Shown here: positions 6,851 to 10,521 of the stretch, piece by piece
Position numbering within the stretch: the first letter of the stretch is position 1
Layout: each line of letters begins with the position of its first letter
Assembly: GCA_003524565.1 (NCBI GenBank)
Contig: DQGU01000043.1
Span: 1-10,521 of the forward strand
Direction: 5' to 3'
DNA: 10,521 nt
Source: Rhodospirillaceae bacterium
GTDB taxonomy: Bacteria; Pseudomonadota; Alphaproteobacteria; Micavibrionales; UBA2020
Notes under the pieces: generated by a model
The model's input: the letters and a program-made list of their open reading frames with translations, nothing else
The model's database searches: none
What the model was told of the DNA's origin: nothing
Translations under genes and position numbers: made by a program

Positions 6851-8288
6851 GGTCGAAGGCGGAGAGCATTTCTGCCTGACGTTTTTCCAGCTTGCCCACG
6901 TTGAAATCAGCAACCAGTTCATGAAACAGGTTGTGCCAGTTAATTTCCGCCTTCAAATGCAGAAAGACAGAACCAAGCCCCAGCGCCGCGCGGTCCATAA
7001 ACACAAATTCACGCGGCACACGCACGCCGCCGATGCGCTTCAGTTCACGGTGAACTTTTGATGCGACATCGCGGCCATAAACGCCTTTTTCGACAACGCC
7101 GATGGGGCGCACGCGGTCGTCCAGCACGGGGCCATAAAGAAACCCCGCCCACATGTTAAGAACATCGATGGTTTCCTGCGTGAGGCCGGAAAAACCCCAG
7201 CATTCGTAGGCGGCCACTGCCATATCGCGGTCTTCGCGCTGCAGCGCGTGGTAAAGCGTGATAACCCCCTCGACAAAGCGCGGCGGAAAAATACGCACAC
7301 AGCCGAAATCGAGCAAGTTGATGCTCTGATCTTTTTGCACCGTGTAATTGCCCAGATGCGGGTCACCATGGATAGTGCCGTAAAAATACAGCGGCACATA
7401 CCATGTACGGAACAGGTTATAGGCGATGCGGTTGCGCACATCCGCCTTGGCATCAACGAAATCGAGGATGGATTTACCCTCCAGCCACGTCGTTGTTATC
7501 AGGCGGGCGGAGGAAAGCTCCGGCACCACGGCGGGCACATGCACGCCCGACTCGTCTTTCAGCATACGCGCATAAAGCGCGGCGTGGCGCGCCTCCAGCG
7601 CATAGTCCAGTTCTTCATGCAGACGCGCGGCGATTTCTTTTTGAATATCGTCGGTCACCACGGACTGGTCGTATTTTTCAAACACGCCCATGACGAGTTT
7701 TAACTGGCCGAGGTCGGCCTCGACCGCCGCGGCCATGTCGGGGTATTGCAGCTTGCAGGCCACCGTGCGCCCGTCATGCGTTTCGGCGCGGTGTACTTGG
7801 CCAAGCGATGCCGCGGCCGCCGCGTCTTTTTCAAAATTCTTGAATTTGGATTCCCAATCACGGCCCAATTCCGCCGCCATGCGCCGGCGCACGAACAGCC
7901 AGCCCATCGGCGGCGCCTGAGATTGCAATTTTTGCAGCTCCGCCGCGTATTCTTTGGGCAGGGCGTTCGGAATGGTCGCCAGAAGCTGCGCGACTTTCAG
8001 CAGCGGGCCTTTGAGGTTGCCAAGGCTTTCCATCAGCTGTTTCGCATGCTGCGGCTTGTCGATATCAAGGCCGAGGTATTTTTGCCCCGCCAGCCGCGCC
8101 GCCAGCCCTGTCATAGTGGTGGAAACGCGGGCATAACGTTTGATGCGTCCGCCGACGGTGCTTTTCTCGCTGTCTTTGGCTGCGGGTGCGGCAGGCTTGT
8201 CCGCACGGGGGGCGGATTTACGCGCGCGCGGTTTTTTACCGCCCGCGGATTTGCCTGATGGATTTTTGCCGCCTTGTTCTTTACCCAT
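6834..8288 (-). CDS. ABC1/UbiB-family atypical kinase-like protein
   Basis: A 484-residue ABC1 (AarF/UbiB/ADCK) protein. After a Lys/Ala/Gly-rich low-complexity N-terminus (1-45) come the family elements. The KxGQ-helix position reads KVAQ (98-101). The Ala-rich loop is AAAAASLGQVH (156-166). The presumed ATP lysine is Lys179 in VACKLQYP, followed by EELDY (225-229). The catalytic loop is HGDPHLGNY (308-316) with Asp310 and Asn314, and LLDFGCVR contains the metal-binding Asp327. UbiB relatives support ubiquinone synthesis and lipid homeostasis and behave as ATPases; which process this one serves is not evident. There is no C-terminal transmembrane pair like that of E. coli UbiB, so it is not called ubiB. 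No clear ribosome site precedes the ATG, but the next Met (59) lies inside the conserved helix. It follows pepF by 77 bp on the same strand and may be co-transcribed; its tail overlaps the convergent gene. Confidence 0.93.
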   Translation of the reverse strand: MGKEQGGKNPSGKSAGGKKPRARKSAPRADKPAAPAAKDSEKSTVGGRIKRYARVSTTMTGLAARLAGQKYLGLDIDKPQHAKQLMESLGNLKGPLLKVAQLLATIPNALPKEYAAELQKLQSQAPPMGWLFVRRRMAAELGRDWESKFKNFEKDAAAAASLGQVHRAETHDGRTVACKLQYPDMAAAVEADLGQLKLVMGVFEKYDQSVVTDDIQKEIAARLHEELDYALEARHAALYARMLKDESGVHVPAVVPELSSARLITTTWLEGKSILDFVDAKADVRNRIAYNLFRTWYVPLYFYGTIHGDPHLGNYTVQKDQSINLLDFGCVRIFPPRFVEGVITLYHALQREDRDMAVAAYECWGFSGLTQETIDVLNMWAGFLYGPVLDDRVRPIGVVEKGVYGRDVASKVHRELKRIGGVRVPREFVFMDRAALGLGSVFLHLKAEINWHNLFHELVADFNVGKLEKRQAEMLSAFDLKAPV

Positions 8289-8365
8289 GCTGCAAAGATG
8301 ATAGCGCGGAGAAAAAAAGTCGAGAGGATTCTGTAATCGCCGCCGTGTAAACGGTCTTTTCCGGC

Positions 8366-10303
8366 TTATTTTTTGCCCGCGCGGGGGGCTTTTGCACCTT
8401 TCGGGCGGGCAGCAGGGGCAGCGGTATCCAGCGCCGTCAACTCGTCCAGATATTGCGCGGCCAGTGACAGCCCGTTTTCCCAGAATTCGCGGCTTTCGGG
8501 GTCAAGGTCAAAGGGCTGGAACATTTCATACAGATTTTTGGTCAGGCCGGATTCGAGCAGCCCGATATAATTTTCGATAAATTCAGCGCGTGCATCCGCC
8601 CCTTCCGCCTCGGCGGCTTTGTAGGAGCGGTAAAGCCCGCTCACCACCTGCTGCGCGAAGGCATAGGAATAGACATAGAACGGCGTATCGAAGAAATGCG
8701 GCACCGTCATCCAGTAGTAACGGTCGTAATCATCCGTCTCGACACTCGGCCCGTAATATTCGCGCTGGGTTTCGACCCAGATGTCGGAAATGGCTTCGGC
8801 GTCCAGCTCGCCTTCGCGGCGCGCGTCATGCACACGCTTTTCGAAATCGTAATAGGCCAGCTGCTGAAGCCCGTTGCCCAGCATGTTTTCAAGCCGGTCA
8901 ACCAGCAGTTTTTTACGCACCGCCGGGTCTTTTTCAGTCTTGAGCAGTTCTTCGAACACAAGCATCTCGGCAAAAATGCTGGCGGTTTCGGCAACCGGCG
9001 TCGGCACGTCGGACATAAAAAAACCGCAGGCTTTTTCGGCCAGCTGTTGATGCACTGCATGACCCAGCTCATGCCCCAGTGTCGCCGCGACATCGCTAGC
9101 GCTGCCGGTAAAGCTCAGCATCACATAAGGTACATCGCCGGGGCCGGCGGGCAGGGCAAAGGCGCCGGTATCTTTTCCTTCGCGCGGTTCCGCATCGATA
9201 TGCCCCGCGCTGAAAACTTTTTCTGCCAGCCGCGCGAATTTGGGGGAGAATTTGCGAAAAGCCCTCATGACAAGGCGTTTTGCCTCGCCAAACGAATACT
9301 CATGGCTGGCGTCTTCCAGCCCCGGCAGCTTCATACCCACCTGCGCGCGCGGCATGACTTCCTGCCCGTGCTGCTGCGCTTTCCATTCATAAAAACGGTG
9401 TGACAGACGCGCGTACGACGATTTAATCGTATCGAACATCGTATCGACCGTTTCGTCGCTGGCGCGGTTGGCGCGGTTGACGGGGGCATCGGGACGCGTG
9501 ACACCAGCAAGCTCGTTGTCGATAAGGTCGTCGCGTATCATGGCGTTATAGCAAAGGGCGATGCGCGCGCTTTGCGCCTTGAGCGCGGCGGCCATTGCGG
9601 CGCGGCCTTCCTTGCGCTCGTCCAGCGTCATCGTCGATAGATGTTCCGCCATGTCGTCGAGCGATAATTTTTCGCCCTGCCATTCGACACGGAGCGCGTT
9701 TATCGTTTCGTGATAAAAACGCCCCCAGCCTTCGCGGCTGGTGGTCGCGAAATCAGCGGAGAGGCCACCGATACCATCGGGCAGCGATTGCCCTTCGCGC
9801 GCGCGCAGCGCGGCCAGCCACGGCGCATAGGCTGCAAGCTCGGGCGCGGAGAGCTTGGGCATCAGTGTTTGCTCTTTCATCGTGGCAAGTTCGGCTTCGA
9901 AAAAGCCTATTTTTCCGCCATTTTCCTGAAACCATTTGTTCAAATCGCCGAGCCGCGCGAAGTTGGCGACATCGTCCGATTCCATGAGCGTGATGTAGCA
10001 GCTGACTTTATGCCGCAGCGCCTCAATCTGTTCATAAACGCCAAGCGCCTTGCCAAGGTCGCTGCCCGAAAGCCATTCCAGCGTGCCTTCGTACGCCTCG
10101 ACAAATTCATCGCAAAGCTTGTCGATTTGCGCGAGGTCGGATTTCAGCTCCGGCGCGTCGGGCGATTTATAAAGCGCGGCCAAATCCCAACGCGGCAAAT
10201 ATTCGTCATTTGCCGCTGCGTTATCATTGGCAGATTTGCGCGCGCGGTTGAAATCGTCTTGCAGGCGTTTTTGCGGCAGCATGCCGTTTCCGGGCTTTTT
10301 CAT
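8366..10303 (-). CDS. pepF: M3-family oligoendopeptidase F
   Basis: A 645-residue zinc metallopeptidase of family M3 (PepF group) that cleaves short peptides in the cytoplasm. The helical N-terminal part covers about 37-390. The active site is GHELGHAVHQQ with HELGH at 411-415, and the third zinc ligand is Glu439 in PVAETASIFAEM. The family's substrate-binding stretch follows as YYWMTVPHFFDTPFYVYSYAFAQ-like sequence (His536, Tyr543, Tyr547). Length is slightly above the usual 600 because of a polar N-terminal extension (1-36, containing ANDN at 26-29) and a basic Ala/Pro/Lys tail (about 627-645). The start at 10303 has AGGGGG 6 nt upstream and overlaps the stop of the preceding lipoprotein gene as ATGA, so Met1 is preferred over Met8. 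No signal peptide. Likely roles are peptide turnover or removal of cleaved signal peptides; the latter is known for some relatives and is not shown here. Confidence 0.96.
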   Translation of the reverse strand: MKKPGNGMLPQKRLQDDFNRARKSANDNAAANDEYLPRWDLAALYKSPDAPELKSDLAQIDKLCDEFVEAYEGTLEWLSGSDLGKALGVYEQIEALRHKVSCYITLMESDDVANFARLGDLNKWFQENGGKIGFFEAELATMKEQTLMPKLSAPELAAYAPWLAALRAREGQSLPDGIGGLSADFATTSREGWGRFYHETINALRVEWQGEKLSLDDMAEHLSTMTLDERKEGRAAMAAALKAQSARIALCYNAMIRDDLIDNELAGVTRPDAPVNRANRASDETVDTMFDTIKSSYARLSHRFYEWKAQQHGQEVMPRAQVGMKLPGLEDASHEYSFGEAKRLVMRAFRKFSPKFARLAEKVFSAGHIDAEPREGKDTGAFALPAGPGDVPYVMLSFTGSASDVAATLGHELGHAVHQQLAEKACGFFMSDVPTPVAETASIFAEMLVFEELLKTEKDPAVRKKLLVDRLENMLGNGLQQLAYYDFEKRVHDARREGELDAEAISDIWVETQREYYGPSVETDDYDRYYWMTVPHFFDTPFYVYSYAFAQQVVSGLYRSYKAAEAEGADARAEFIENYIGLLESGLTKNLYEMFQPFDLDPESREFWENGLSLAAQYLDELTALDTAAPAARPKGAKAPRAGKK

Positions 10304-10521
10304 GGCGCACCCCCTGCCTTGGGCGGTTTCGGGGGTTTGGGCTGCACAGGCGTTTCATCCAGCCCTGCGGCGGGTGGTCCCCCCAGGGGGGGGGGGTGGG
10401 GGGGGGGGGGGGGGGGGGGGGGTGGGGGGCTTCGGGGGGGGTGGCGGGGGCGGTTTCGCCGGCCGGGGCGGCGGCTTTGGGGGTCTCTTTGGGGGCGGAG
10501 CCACAGCCGGTGAGGGCGGCG
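10300..10521 (-). CDS. Pro/Ala-rich lipoprotein, C-terminal part, frame broken by a G-run
   Basis: Entering from the right edge on the minus strand, the frame through 10520 reads AALTGCGSAPKETP. LTGC is a lipobox, with the Cys at 10505-10503 as the likely lipidated residue, so the signal peptide lies mostly outside the window. It continues as a linker rich in Pro, Ala, Thr and Glu into the C homopolymer. On the far side of that tract, a different frame reads GPPAAGLDETPVQPKPPKPP and then KAGGAP, ending at TGA 10302-10300, which overlaps the pepF ATG. The two parts are out of frame by one base, most simply explained by a wrong homopolymer length. If so, the real product is a short Pro-rich lipoprotein anchored by its N-terminal Cys. 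Codon statistics cannot separate this from chance in such biased DNA, so the gene is likely but not proven. Confidence 0.55.
   Translation of the reverse strand, partial: RRPHRLWLRPQRDPQSRRPGRRNRPRHPPRSPPPPPPPPPPHPPPLGGPPAAGLDETPVQPKPPKPPKAGGAP
10304..10315 (-). promoter_or_regulatory. ribosome binding site of pepF
   Basis: Minus-strand AGGGGG (10315-10310) lies 6 nt before the ATG at 10303. It fixes the pepF start over Met8 and sits inside the end of the preceding coding frame, consistent with translational coupling. Confidence 0.6.
10386..10429. repeat. G homopolymer tract (25 G uninterrupted, 44-bp G-rich core)
   Basis: Positions 10386-10396 are 11 G, followed by T, then 25 G (10398-10422), T and 6 G (10424-10429). 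More G-runs continue to about 10496. On the coding strand this would be a run of Pro codons. The length of the run and the frame disagreement across it suggest a base-calling or assembly artefact, although a genuine slippage-prone tract cannot be excluded. Confidence 0.9.

Noticed and set aside
5726..6922. 398-codon minus-strand frame opposite the HEXXH gene
   Set aside because: It would conflict with the plus-strand protein, which has a coherent HEIGH...E site and normal composition. The minus translation is Arg/Phe-rich without motifs, has no plausible ribosome site, and would overlap the end of the ABC1 gene.
8289..8365. Possible separate promoter or terminator between pepF and the ABC1 gene
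   Set aside because: A TATCAT lies just before the ABC1 ATG and there is a 4-bp hairpin after pepF, but neither has a proper partner (-35 or T-run). Read-through from pepF is as likely.
9710..10513. Gly-rich plus-strand frame through the G-run
   Set aside because: It is antisense to pepF for most of its length and its Gly stretch is just the homopolymer. The minus strand carries a lipobox and a coupled stop codon instead.

Overview
The window looks like a piece of an alphaproteobacterial chromosome. The evidence is a proton-translocating transhydrogenase with a split alpha subunit (pntAA, pntAB, pntB, as in Rhodospirillum rubrum), a GC-rich composition, and (A/V)NDN tetrapeptides near protein ends. 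An environmental lineage near Rhodospirillales or Micavibrionales is possible, but that placement is only an impression from protein style. All recognisable genes but one lie on the minus strand, and intergenic space is small. I see no mobile elements, CRISPR arrays, tRNAs or rRNAs.

Layout, left to right. Positions 1-196 hold the start of a small unrecognised protein that runs off the left edge. Positions 261-2299 hold two tandem paralogous alpha/beta hydrolases (lysophospholipase / monoacylglycerol-lipase type, S33 fold) joined by an ATGA start/stop overlap. They and the small protein probably form one unit read from a promoter near 2350. A strong intrinsic terminator at about 2461-2500 closes the neighbouring pntAA-pntAB-pntB operon (5495 down to 2514), which has a GC-rich, hairpin-bearing leader. 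The only plus-strand gene (5759-6850) starts divergently from pnt and encodes an unrecognised protein with an HEIGH...E zinc-protease signature. It runs convergently into, and overlaps by 17 bp, an ABC1/UbiB-type atypical kinase gene (8288 down to 6834). Upstream of that kinase, on the same strand, is an M3-family oligoendopeptidase F (10303 down to 8366). The right edge holds part of a proline/alanine-rich lipoprotein gene whose stop overlaps the pepF start as ATGA. Its body is interrupted by a long G homopolymer that looks like a sequencing or assembly fault and puts its two halves in different frames.

How the genes fit together. The transhydrogenase couples the proton gradient to NADPH formation. 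The hydrolases probably act on acyl esters or lysolipids, and the ABC1 protein may support ubiquinone or membrane-lipid metabolism. PepF degrades short peptides. Apart from the pnt operon, functional links between neighbours are inferred only from order and spacing. The window reads mostly as ordinary core genome. The least explained items are the plus-strand HEXXH protein, the repeated NDN motifs and basic low-complexity tails, and the disrupted lipoprotein.
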